This document shows, piece by piece, positions 1-10,674 of a DNA stretch of 35,827 nt. Position numbers and translations under genes: made by a program. How positions within the stretch are numbered: position 1 is the first letter of the stretch; the number at the start of each line of letters is the position of its first letter. The stretch comes from Gonium pectorale. Taxonomy: Eukaryota > Chlorophyta > Chlorophyceae > Chlamydomonadales > Volvocaceae. The stretch covers positions 1,874,686-1,910,512 of the forward strand of contig LSYV01000013.1 of the NCBI GenBank assembly GCA_001584585.1. The letters run 5' to 3'. The notes beneath the pieces were generated by a model that saw only the letters and a program-made list of their open reading frames with translations, had not been told where the DNA came from and searched no databases.

Positions 1-75
1 CGGGGCGTAGTACTAGACTAGGCGTATACCTAGTTACGTATACTTCGTATATGTATGCTATACGATTATCGCGNN
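1..75. other. Probable sequencing-linker remnant (loxP-like) at contig start
   Basis: Bases 42-69 read as a slightly damaged loxP site: a left arm (ACTTCGTATA, 42-51), a seven-base remnant of the eight-base spacer (TGTATGC, 52-58), then TATACGA (59-65) and TTAT (66-69). The differences from intact loxP are small deletions, two of them single A residues lost from AA pairs. The bases flanking it (CGTAT before, TTATCGCG after) resemble the linker used in 454 Titanium mate-pair libraries, as I recall that linker. Two N bases follow at 74-75. This composition is unlike the GC-rich DNA that starts at 76. I read it as untrimmed technical sequence rather than algal DNA. Confidence 0.75.
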
Positions 76-641
76 GGCGGGAGGGGGGGAGGGAGGGCTG
101 GTTTCGCCACATGCCGACACCCTCTGCAGCGCACCGCAGCTTCCCCCAGTTCCAGAAACTCCGGTTTCGGCCCATTGGGCCACTGGCCCACTGGCCCCTG
201 CCGGCCCTGCGCCTCCGCCTCATCGTCTGCCACGTGGGACGGCATGCCCCTCCCCGCCAGTGACCCTTTTACGACAGCGCAGCCTCCATTCCTGCTGGCC
301 CCCGCCAGGTGATACAGCTGCAGCGGCAGGTGGCCCTCATGTCCGTGGAGATCGAGGCGAGTGGGGGTCGTGGGGGAAGGCATCGCCACAAGGGGCTGTG
401 AAGCATCAGGGAGCCAACCGTGGCGCGGGCCGGGTGGCCCCGCGCGGGTGGCTGGGTGGGCCTGCCGGCGCAGCGACGGGTAGAGAAGGAAGGAGGGCCG
501 GGAGTCGGAGGGTACTGGCTTCTGCAACTTTCCCGGGACCCGCCATGGGCCCACGGCTGACGGCATGGCACGGCGCGGCGCGGCGCGTCAGTAGGGTACC
601 GCCTGAGAGAGCAGAGGGTGGCGGTGTGCGCGTCCGCGCAG
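76..641 (+). other. Upstream part of gene 1, structure unresolved
   Basis: This GC-rich stretch lies directly upstream of the first exon I can place with confidence. A short candidate exon begins after the acceptor CCGCCAG at 308 and reads VIQLQRQVALMS in the coiled-coil style of the next exon. A donor at 345 (GTGGAG) or 330 (GTGGCC) would keep frame with the exon at 642. The better-looking donor at 361 would bring an in-frame TAA, so the exon stays tentative. No start codon can be assigned; the true 5' end may lie outside the window. A GGCGC microsatellite is visible near 568-588. Confidence 0.35.
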
Positions 642-3600
642 GCTAAGTCGAGGCTGGCTCTGGAGGCGGAGGGAGTGCTGCTGGAAGCGGTCTCCAGGCT
701 GGAGGTGGGTGGTGGCGCGGGCGGCTGGGCAGAGTCATAAACACATGGGTACTTGGTTAGGGATTCCCTGCCCATGTTTTTTTCTAGGGAACGGTTTGGA
801 GGAGGCTCCAAATGAGCAGTGACCAGCGCTGAACCCGATCGCGGCCCAGTAACCGGTGAAGCAAATCAAATCTCGCGTAGCTCGCCGACGTAGACTTACC
901 GCTGGGCGCAAGGAGCAAGAGGCCTGGGATACCTTAGGGTCAGCCCCGCGGCCCACAGTTGTTTGGGCCGGCAGTCGATGAAGGGGGGTGGGGTTGCCTG
1001 ATGGCCGTAACCTTGGAGGTTGGCAGTGCGCCGGCCGGCTGCGTTGGGTGGAGCGGTGGGTCCTGGCGCTGTGCTGATTGCCCTCGTTGCCTCGGGGCAA
1101 CACCCCTCCCGGCAGGACCTGGCGGAGGGCTCCGCGCCCGACCGCGCCGCCGCTGCGGCCGGCGACTCCGAGGCGCCGCCCCTCAGCCGGGCGGACCTGG
1201 CGGGGCTGCACAAGTGGAGCCGCCAGATGCTCAGCCGCCTGCGCAGGTAGCGGCGTGCCGCGTGGTGTCGGTGTGCGTTGTGTTGAGTTGTGTCGCAGCA
1301 GGGGACGGGGCTGGTACTTCGGTGTCCGGGTAACCGGGGCAGGGAATCGTGGCGCGGGAGGAGAAGGGCAGCTTGCGGTGTAGCGTGGTGTAGTGTGGTG
1401 TGGTGCGGCGTGGGGGAGGGAGGGGAGGGGAGGGGAGGAATAGGGGATGCTTGGATTGTGGCGTTAACGGAGACGGCGTGTGTGAGCAAGTGGGTCTGGC
1501 ATGGGGGCGGGGAGGCCTGGCTTTGAAGCCAGCGGGAACGGCCCTGCGGTGCGCTGTGCGAGTGGCGCGACGACGTGGGCGCGAGTGGGGTTGCGCGCGG
1601 AGCCCTCGATCCCCGACCGGGTCCCTCGGCGTTCTCCTTTGCAAATCGGCCCGAGTGACGGAGCGCTGCGGCAATCCCAGTCCCATGCGCTTCTAGTCGT
1701 GAGAGTAAAGCCCCCCCTGCCGTCCCGCCCCGCCCGCTGCAGTGAAAAAAGCCAGTCGTCCAAGCTGTTCACGCGCCGCGACCAGGCCAGCGGCCGCTTC
1801 GGCGACGGCGGCGGCGGTTTCGGAGGCGGTTTCGGAGGCGGCCTTTCCTCATCTCCGGGCGCCGTCGGCGACGGCGGCGGCGGCAGCGGTCCCTCCTGGG
1901 CCGTGCCCTTCATCCCTGCCGGCGGCAACCCCTTCCTCCGCGCGGGCGCTGACGGCGCAGACGATCTCACCGGCGCAGCCGGCGGCGGCGGAGCCTCCGC
2001 CGCCGCCGCGGCGGGGGCGCAGCAGGCGGCGACGGGGATGGGGCCCGCGGCGGCGGCGGCGCCCTCCGTGGCCGCCATTGCCTGCGGCAGGGCGGTCCTG
2101 GTGGCGGAGCCGCTGCGGGCTCACCGGCTGGAGCTGCAGCTGGGGGGCCTGGCCCCGCGGCTGGCGGCGCTGGCGGTGCTGCTGAGGGTGGCGCTGCTGC
2201 CGGCGATGCCGTGGCTGGGGCTGGAGGCGGCGGACCGGCTGCAGGTGGGCGGGTGAGGGTTGCGGGGTGGTGGGTGGGGATGGGGACGAAAGCATTACAC
2301 GAGGATAGTACACACAGATCGTGTTTCAGCGGACCTGCAACCTCGCGGGCTGCGGACTACTTCTAACCTCCACCCGGCGGGACGCAGGCGGAGGTGGGCG
2401 AGGCGGCGGAGAGCGTGGCGCAGGCGGCGGAGGGCCTGGTGGCGCTGTGCGCGCTTCTGCCGACGGGGGCGGCGGCCTTTGGCGACGCACCGGCGGCGGC
2501 GGAGCCGCGGCGGCGGGCCGCGGAGGTGGAGGCAGGTGCGGCGCAAAGCACTGCTGGGAAGGGCGATATACGCCAACCTGGAGGTGGAACCCGGTCCCTC
2601 ACGATGCCACTGTGCGTCTACCGGTTTCCCCGTGCGAAGTGCTCCCTCGCCTTGCCAGGCATCTGAACGTCCACTGCCGGTAGTTGTTTGCCTGCACGGA
2701 AGGCAGATCACGCCCTGCGTAGTACCGTAAACGGCGTGGAATCTGCCGTACAGGTCGCGACAGCTGGCTGTACAGCAGCCCCGAGCTGACGGACCCCTCG
2801 CGGCGCGGCCCCACGCCCGAGGAGGAGGAGGCGGAGCTGGCGGCGGCGCGTGGCGGCGGCATACTCAGCGTACAGCGCCTGCAGGTGTGTGTGTGTGTGT
2901 GTTGAAAAGGAACAACGCATACGACGAGCGTAAGCGCGAAAGTGATGATGTCGTTGTGGGACCCAGTTTCCGAGGTAGTCGAAGGTGTGATGTCCCTGCA
3001 TGTCAGTTCGGCGGCGACCACCACCGTAGCCCCCGAGTGTGTGTGGTGCGCGTGTGTGGACAATCCTGCTCGCCGTTGCTCGCCGTTGCCCTGCCCGGTC
3101 GGCCGTCCCCAAGCTCCCAAGCCCACAGCCCCCAGGCGGCGCCCCCGCCTTAGCGTCCCACCGGCAAACCATACCGTACATGGCAGACGCGCTCCGCCTC
3201 CGCTGCAAGGGCATATGTACGACTCGGCGTACGGCGTCCTCCTGTAGTCCACATTCACGTAACCTGAATGTCCACCAGACCATTAGCACCATCGAGGCAC
3301 CTTAATCTCTTGGCCCCCGCACCCAAAACGCGAGGAAACCCCTCCACGGCCGCCCCCCCCTCAGGCCGCCATAGGGCCCCTGCTCAAGGACCGCAAGGCG
3401 GGCCCCCGCGCCCTCGCCGACATCCTGGAGCCTCTGAGGGTGCGCGCACAGGTGCGGACGGCGCCGGCTGTGCGAGGGGGGGGGGGCGGACGGGGCGGGG
3501 CAGGGGGCGCCCGCGCGGCGCGGAGCGCGAGATGACCGGTGGAGCTCCTCGCCAGCCCCGGCCCCAGCCATCCCCGTTCCAAACCTCATGAGTGTCATAA

Positions 3601-6545
3601 GCCGGCGGAGGTGTGCGTCGCGCGCCCACGCCCCACGCCCCCGCGCTCAAGCCTCCTCTCGGAGCTCCACCACGGTCCCGCGAACCTCGCTCCAACGCCC
3701 AGCCGCCGCCTTGCACGCGCCCGGGTTTCGTGGACTGCTCCGGCTGTTGCTCCGCGACTCCGCGCGGCGACCTCCGAAGTTGCGACCCAAGCCGGGTGGT
3801 GGCGGGTATTGCGCATTCGTTTTGGAATCATGCCCCATGGATTGTAAAACTCCCGACCCGCCCGCCCGGCCCGCCCGGCCCGCCCCGGTCCGCAGTCCGC
3901 CGCCTCCAAGCGCTCGGTGCTGGAGACGGAGCTGCGCTTCGCCGCTCGCGCCTCCGCGCTGCACGCGGAGCACGTGAGCCACCTGATGCTGAGTGTGGGC
4001 ATGGCGCTGCGGGAGTGCAGAGGTGCGGGGGTGGAGGGGGGGCACGCTGTCTGGAGCGGCTGATGAGGGTGGGAGGGCGGACGGGGTTTAGGATTGAAAG
4101 GGTTGTTGATGGTGGTGGGGAGGAGCAGGGGCGCGCAAGGGCGGGGCACCGAGGGCTATCGTGCCGTGGAGCAAAACGTGCACTCGATTGTGCCCGCCTA
4201 CGTGCCTTCACGACGTGCGTGCGCCCCCGCCTTTTCTCGGGGACGCAGCGTCCGTCGCCGCCCCCGGTGGTGGATGACGGGCTGGGGGCGTCGACTAGGT
4301 CCCGCCTCCCAACGGCAGCTCGCTTCGCCGGGGCTTCTCGGTGAGGATGTTCCCAGCCCTATTCCCCTATTCCCTCCTCCACCCCCGTTCACACCCCACT
4401 CCGTACCTACCAACATACACGCACGTCGCTGTACTTACAACGTGCCGTCCGACCCCCTACCCGCCCGCCCGCGCGGACCCGACCGCCCCCCCCTCCAGGC
4501 GCCAAGGATGCCGCCGCCATCAAGGCCTACTTCGCCGCTTCCTCGGCGGTGCGGGAGCTGCTGCGGGCGGCCGACTCGCTCGAGGTGCACCCCTGCGAGG
4601 ACTGCCTCAAGGTGCGGGGCGGTGCGGGGCGGTGCAAGGGGGGAATGTAGGGGTGGGGGCGGAGTACTGGCAGGCGTATCCAGTCGAGAAGCAGGCGCAT
4701 GTCGGCCCGAGCCGTCGAAGGACTTGCACATGGAGAGGGGCCAGGACTGCCTCAAGCTCCCTGGCCGCACCCCGTCCTTTTCCCCTTCGAGCAGCCCCAT
4801 GACCTGCGCCTGTGCTGAGGATGCGCTCCTAACCTGCGCCCCTCTTCCCCGCCACCGTCGTGCGAGTTTCACATGCGCTAATGGGGAAGCCTCCCATGTC
4901 CAATCCCGTCACGGCCGTCCTCCCGCCGCCGCAGTCGCTCGTGGATGTGGTGCGAGCGCAGCGGCCCTGCCTGGACCCCCTGCCGGAGCTGCTGCTGGCG
5001 GCGCCCGCAGCGGACGTGGAGGTGCGGGGGAGGGGGTAATACGGAACGGGAAACGGGGAGGCGGGGGAGGGGGGCGGCGGACGTGGGCAGGGTGTGTGCG
5101 TGTGTGCGGAGGGGGCCGGAGGGGGGAGGGACGCGCGGGTTTTGCACGCGGGAGCGGCACGGAGGCGGGCCCCCGCAGCCGACGACAACGAGGCCGTGCG
5201 GAGCGCATAGCGGCTCATCAGGGCATGTATCGGGGGGTGGGGAGGTGACGTATGGGCGGGCGTGTGGACGCGGGTGGGCCGCAGGGGTTAGCGGCGCTGC
5301 GTGGTGGCAGGCGGCGGAGCTGCGTTGATACGGTGTGGCGGAGGAGGGGCGGGCGGCGTCGGCTCGCCTGGGGTGCGGGGTATGCGCGTGCGGGGGGGTG
5401 TGGGGGCGCGGCGCGCCGCACCCAGGGAGTCGCGCCCATGGTACGGCCCTCCACGCTGTCACGAGCCGTACATAGCCGTACCCCATATGCTGTGTGGCGT
5501 CCCGTGCAATGTCCGTACGCCCCATGCGCCCTGCACGCCTCCTGTACTGCAGGGCCGGCTGCTGGGCAAGGTGGAGGAGCTGCACCAGGGCTTCAAGTGG
5601 GTGCCCGTCCGGAGGGGCGGGGCGGGTGTTGGTTTTGGACAACGCGCGTGGGCGTTTGCATTGGGCCCCCTGTTGACATTGGATTGCGAGGCTTTGTCTC
5701 CCATTGAGGGGGGGGGGCCGAGTTTGGTGGCGGGGATGACATTCATGTATGATGTTCAGGGAGGACGGAATGAATGTTCACGGGCATGTGAATGCGCGGC
5801 AGGGAGGGGTCGCACATGACGCAATGGCCGGCGGGCGGGGTGGCGGGTGAGGGGTACGGGTGTCCCATCGGGGCACAGACGGTGTCGGGGGTTTGGGGCG
5901 CGCGGAGTGCGGGGCGGTGCGGAAAGAAAGGGAGGGGCGGCGGTGCCCCCAAGGCGAGTGGTTGGGGCTTGGGGGATGGCGGCACCGGTAGGCCCTTGTG
6001 AGCAGGCGCGGCGCCTCCCCTCCCCGGTCTTTCCCCGTCTCAAAGTTGAAACGCGGGGCATCCGGCCCAGCCCCCGTGCACCCCGCATGGAGGCCACTCG
6101 TGACCTCCATCTGATCCGCCCGCGCCCACCGCCGACCTCCCCGGCCCATTCGCTCCGCCTGCCCTATCCTTGACCGCCCTCCCTTTGCAGGAAGGCGCTC
6201 AGCCGGCTTGAGGCGCACAAGCGACGGGCACAGGAGGGCGGCCACGGAGCCGGGGGAGAGGGAGGGGGCGGCGTCTCCGAGAACCGAGGGGGCGGTGGAG
6301 CGGAGGACAGCGAAGACGGCTACAGCGAAGAGTACGAAGAGGACGACGGGGAGGGGGAGGGCGACGGGGACGGGAGGGACAGGGGCGCCGGCAAGCAGGG
6401 GCCAAGCGGCAAGGGGGCGGCGGTGGCGCCCCCGCCCCCATCGAAGCGGCCGCCGCTGCCCCCGAAGCCGGGCGTCGGCGGCGTCGGCGGCCGGACGAGG
6501 GCCGCGGGCAAGCCACCCCAGCCTCGGCCCGAGTGGCAGGAGTGA
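642..6545 (+). CDS. Multi-exon gene for an unrecognised helical protein with acidic, proline-rich C-terminus (5' partial)
   Basis: Eleven exons join in a single frame: 642-704, 1116-1246, 1743-2244, 2388-2535, 2754-2884, 3365-3439, 3896-4022, 4499-4611, 4935-5021, 5553-5596 and 6191-6545 (TGA at 6543). Together they give 1776 nt, 591 residues plus stop. Every junction is GT-AG, mostly GTGCGG, GTGGGT or GTGTGT donors after CAG or GAG, and split codons match across all introns (143-594 nt). The protein begins with heptad-like helices (AKSRLALEAEGVLLEAVSRL). A Gly/Ala-rich insert follows in the 1743 exon. Further Leu/Ala/Glu-rich helices, such as SVLETELRFAARASALHAEH and ELLLAAPAADVE, come next. 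The last exon has a basic helix (KALSRLEAHKRRAQE), a Glu/Asp run and proline motifs (PPPPSKRPPLPPKP). I recognise no catalytic domain; a structural or scaffold role is only a guess. The start lies upstream. Confidence 0.8.
2885..2902. repeat. GT microsatellite at a splice donor
   Basis: A run of alternating GT begins exactly at the donor of the intron after exon 2754-2884, so the intron's first bases are themselves the microsatellite. Length changes here would not move the donor, because every GT offers the same dinucleotide, but they could allow alternative donor choice. Confidence 0.8.
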
Positions 6546-9131
6546 AGCCAGATGCGATTGATGTCGTCAAACTGAAACCTTTGACGCGGGTTACACTCGT
6601 GCACCGTGTCCAGTGCACAGTGTCCAGTAGTGCCCATGCACCCTGCAAGGCTGCGGGTTGGCGCGCGGCGCGGGGACCGCGGGTGGGGGTGGCTTCGGAG
6701 CTCGCATACTGGCAGTGGGTTTGCGCGCGTCGCAGGCGTTGCGGGCCAGGGCCACGTACGGCACGGTCACATACGGCAGGGCCAAGTACGGCAGGGCCAA
6801 GGTCAGCCACGTGACACCACCATGCAGCTAAACGCTTTGTGTGGGACGCTGTGAGGATGTCGGGTGGCTGTCCTTGCTCCCCGTTTGCAGCCGTTTCCAG
6901 GCAGCCATCGATTCACGTGCGCCGTATGGGATCACGGGCGCTTGTGCTCAAGCACATCGCGGGTCGACTGAGCCACGTACTCAAGCAATGAAACCCATTA
7001 AGGGATCATCATCATGGGCGGCCGATGGCTTGTGGCTGGCATGCGCCCTCAGGGCTTCATTTGGCCCTCCTGTTCGCAAGGGATGCGACACGAAAGATGC
7101 GCAGACAGAACTGCCGGCTGGCAACGAGTTGTACGGTATGGTACGTGTGTGCGCTGCTACGGTACTTGTCGTTTGTTCCGTTCCATTCGCGCTGCCCCCA
7201 ATACCTCCCGCCGCGAACCCGCTCCACACCCGCCCCAGCCGCGTCGCCCAGACCCCAGAGCCGGGCGGGCGGGTGGGCCACACAGCCCGCAAACCTGCGG
7301 CGCGCCGGACGTGTGCGTGCGTGGCGTTACACACGAAACCCTGCGCGCCGCCGTGCGCCCCGTTGGGGGGCCCCCGAGGCACTTGCGCACCAGATCGGCC
7401 GCTCAGGTGAATCGTGTGGTGCGTCGGCATCCGCACCAGCGCTGCCACCGCCCACATCTCCTTCGGTGCACCGCCAGCCCATCAGCTCGACGTCCGGTGC
7501 TCCTTGTCCGTGCTGCCGTGCCACCAACACCGCCTGCCACGTGTCAACCCAGCGGTAGCGGGCACCGTGGGCGACCTACCCAAACCGCACGTGAAGCTGG
7601 TGCCCCGTACCATTCCGTTGGGCAAGCCGCCTGTGGCGTGCTGCAGTTCCGCCCACGGGCACGCCAGCCCCCGCTGCCGCTGCACGCAGCCCGGCAGCCC
7701 GAGACCCGCCGCGAACGTACGCGCAGGGCCGCCCCCGTGTACGCCACTCCGCTTGGTCCGAAAAGACAACAACAGCTCTACCGGCCCAGGCCAAGCGCCG
7801 CGCGACGGTGCGCCCTGTGATGCCACAGATGCCTGGTGGAGCATGTCCGACGGAGCCAGCACACAAAACTTTAAACAGTCGACAGCCCGAGGTCAGGAAT
7901 AACGGTATGGAATGTGCCAATGCAGAAAAGCAACGCCTCGTCTTGTCCCTTTGCACCATCCCCCAGCATGTAGGGCGGCGAGGCCGCCCTGCGATAGGCG
8001 CCCCCTACAGCGCCACGGAGCATCGCCACCCTCTGATCCATCAGTGTCGGCGCCGCGTCGCGCGACACCCGACGCAGCGGGTGTGGGGCAAGCCAGGGAA
8101 GCGCCATGCCAGGACGCTCCAGCTTCCCCATTCCACCGCCATCGCGGCTGCACGGCACCGAGCGCCCCGCGTCCGTTGTCGCAAAAGGCGCTTCCTCTCG
8201 GCCGCCTCGCCCCTCCCCGCAACACCCTACCCACATCCACCACCCCACCCAACCCAGCACCCACACGCGTGAACCTCGCCCCCCAGCCGCCACCCGCCCC
8301 GGCTGCCGGCCAAGCGGTGCCCCACGCCCCCGTCGGCTGCCGGCCCAACGAAGCCCCACGCCCCCGTCACTGCTGCTGCAGCTGCGCCTCGCTTGCCCCT
8401 CCCCTCCTCCTGCTGAAGCGTGCGGAGCCCCCATTGCAGCACAAGCGCTGCCCCTCCCATGCCCGTAGCCTCCGAGGCGTCCGCAGCGCCAACTGCCGCA
8501 GCGCCTCCTGCCGCGCTGGCTGGGAGCTCAAGCTGCCCAGGATCCTCGCAGCCACCCGCGCCCAGGCGCCTCTCCAAAGCCGGAAGAGCCGCTCGCCACC
8601 AGCCGCCCGCGCCGCCCCTAGCAAGACTCCGAAGCTGCCGCCGCTTGCTGCCGGCCCTGCCGCGGCCGCCGGCCCAGAGGCGGCCACGGCGTGAAGCCGC
8701 GCGAAGCTGGCTCCACCCCGACGCCTGCGCCTAATCCGCTGTGCAGTGCTGCCGCCTGCGGCTGCCTAGCTCGGCCGCAGCTGCTCCGCCGGGTCCGCAA
8801 GACCAGGTATGATCCCCACGCCGGCCACGCCGACAGCCGCAACCGCACTCGCCATGGCCGTAGCTGCGGCGCTGCGGCCTGCTCGGGCGGCCCCAGCTGC
8901 TCCCCGCAGCGGCAGTCCACGTGTGCGTTTTCGGGCCGGTGGGACGCTAGGCAGGCGCCGCCACCGGCCCGGGGTCGGTTCCACCCAGCGCCCGGGACGT
9001 CGAGCTGCGGGCTTGAGCACAGCTGCGATCCAGGCACGGCTACCCCGAACCGGGTGGCTCGAACGGCCTGGCGCCCGGTCCCTCGTCCCGAAGCCTCAGC
9101 GCCGCCTTAGCGCCGCCTCAGCGGCGCCGCC
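6546..9131. other. Convergent intergenic region between gene 1 and the TIC56-like gene
   Basis: The two flanking genes point into this 2.6 kb stretch, so it should hold both 3' UTRs and any spacer. I could not place a TGTAA signal close to either stop codon; the nearest on the minus strand is at about 7326-7330. Open frames occur on both strands but lack splice or codon-use support. The best is a minus-strand frame at 8367-8687 ending in TGA, whose Ala/Arg/Leu-rich translation (for example GERLFRLWRGAWARVAARIL) has a helical look. It could be a last exon of another gene or a chance frame in GC-rich DNA; I do not call it. Confidence 0.5.
6753..6800. repeat. Short 15-bp tandem repeat
   Basis: The heptamer TACGGCA recurs at 6757, 6772 and 6787, exactly 15 bases apart, within units of the form CACGTACGGCAGGGC. 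There are about three imperfect units. It lies about 210 bases past the stop of gene 1, probably in its 3' UTR or just beyond. Confidence 0.8.
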
Positions 9132-10674
9132 TTAGCGCATGAAGTCGACCTGCGTGTTGAGCTCCGCGGGGTCGCGGTACTCCTTGCGCTGCTCGCGGAT
9201 GCGGTTGAGGCTGGGCTTGAGCGAGAAGGTACGCTTGAACCAGGTCGCGAAGCGGACTGGGGGTGGGTGAGTGGGTGGGGTGGGGTTGGGCGGGGTGGGC
9301 GCGGGAGGCGGAAGGGGAGTCGGGAGGGGATGCGGAGGGGGAGCCAATTGGGTGGGGATCTGGCGCTCAGCCTGGGTCCAATGGCGAGGGGTGTCAGTCG
9401 TCTCGCGGGGCGGTGGGTGCTCGGAGCTGGCGGGAGGTTGAGTCCGCGGGACCGGAAGCGCGAAGGAGAGCACGGGTGCGGTCAGGGCGGGGACAGCAGG
9501 GGCGGACAGCGGCCAGCAATGCATCTACCGTTCCCCTCCTCGTCTGTCCCTCTCCCCCCGCCCCAACCGCGTGCACCACCCACCCACCACACCCGGCCCC
9601 TCCCGCGGTCCTGGCCCTGCATCGGCCTCTCCCCATCCCGTCAGAACAGTATTCAGTCCGGAAGCCATTCCCCTGGCACACGACACCCCACCACCACCAC
9701 CATACACACCGCCCCGCGTGACCGGGAATCGCCGCACTCCACCCCACCCCACCCCTCCAGGCTGCAGCTGCGCCGTCGCCAGGCTCACCCTCGGGCGTGC
9801 GGACCATGGGCAGCAGCAGCTTGATGTTTTTGGCGGGCAGCCAGTCGAACAGGCCGTGCCCCCAGAACAGCGTGTTCTCGTCGACAATGCCCGACACCCA
9901 CGCCTCCTTAACGACGTGCAGCGGGCACGGCCCGCGCGGCACATTCATGCGGTCGCGGTAATACCAGATGTTCTTGCGCAGGAGCATGCGCTGGTAGTTG
10001 ATCATCTCGTACTGGTAGGGGCTGAGAGAAATTTTCCGAGGAATGGGGCGCAGGGCGCCAGTCCAGGGCGTGGCCGGGGCCGCGTTGTCGAGCGGGTGCG
10101 GCTGTGACATGTCGAACAGCGTCGCCAGCTCCAGCGCCTCCGCCTGCGCGAGCTCCTGCTTTGTGCTGCGTAGCCGCCGCATCTCCAGCACGCGCGCCTC
10201 CTCCGCTGGGCTGGTAGCTGGTATCGGGCTAGGCACAGGCAGATCGGCAATTGCTGGCAGGATCTCCGCAATGCGGCGGTCCATGTGCTTGCTGAAGTCC
10301 TCCGACTTGCCGGCGACTGACTCGTCCAGCGGCCGCATCACCTTATGCAGGCGCACCCTACGAACTATTTGACCTCCATCTGATGGACCCGCCCCCGGCT
10401 CTGACATTTCCTGGCTGCAACCACGACGACTTGGGTCAAGGTCTACTGTGGAGTAAATAATCACGTAGATAACCAATTGAGGTGAAGTGGTTGGAAAGAG
10501 AGCTCTGGGCTGTTCCCGAGCGGTTCTGGAGCGCGACTTCATCGACACCACCGCTCTGGGTGATGTCCGGATGTTCCGGACAGACGTACAGCAGCTGTCA
10601 ACCGGCAGTGCTTGCACTGCAGAGCACGAGAGCTGTGCGGCGGGTGCATTGGCACACGAGGCCCACCGTGCCAA
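9132..10674 (-). CDS. TIC56: TIC56-like GYF-domain protein of the chloroplast inner-envelope translocon
   Basis: There are two exons, 10674-9789 and 9256-9132 (TAA), joined by a GTGAGC...CCCCAG intron of 532 nt; the split codon gives Val296. The product is 336 residues from the first ATG. The N-terminal ~60 residues are rich in Ala, Ser, Cys and Arg with almost no acidic residues, as expected of an algal plastid transit peptide. Residues 237-287 look GYF/DUF4339-like: WYYRD, PRGPCPL, W259, then TLFWGHGLFDWLP. The stretch LPMVRTPE-VRFATWFKRTFSLKP directly after it, spanning the splice, is what I recall of plant TIC56. That protein is a subunit of the 1-MDa TIC complex importing preproteins into plastids. 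In-frame ATGs at 10542 and 10407 are alternative starts; the last would remove the transit peptide. The N-terminal segment between residues 65 and 89 is less certain and could hide a short intron. Fold and splicing are well supported; the TIC56 name rests on motif memory. Confidence 0.65.

Noticed and set aside
42..69. A genuine site-specific recombination site of a phage or plasmid
   Set aside because: Its position at the contig edge, deletions of the sequencing-error type and similarity to a library linker make an artefact far more likely.
8367..8687. Minus-strand Ala/Arg-rich frame with helical look
   Set aside because: No supporting splice site, domain or linked exon; could be a last exon but cannot be told from chance in GC-rich DNA.
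7014..8694. Several 150-270 codon plus-strand frames downstream of gene 1
   Set aside because: They overlap one another in different frames, are Pro/Arg/Ala-rich, and show no splice-site or domain support.
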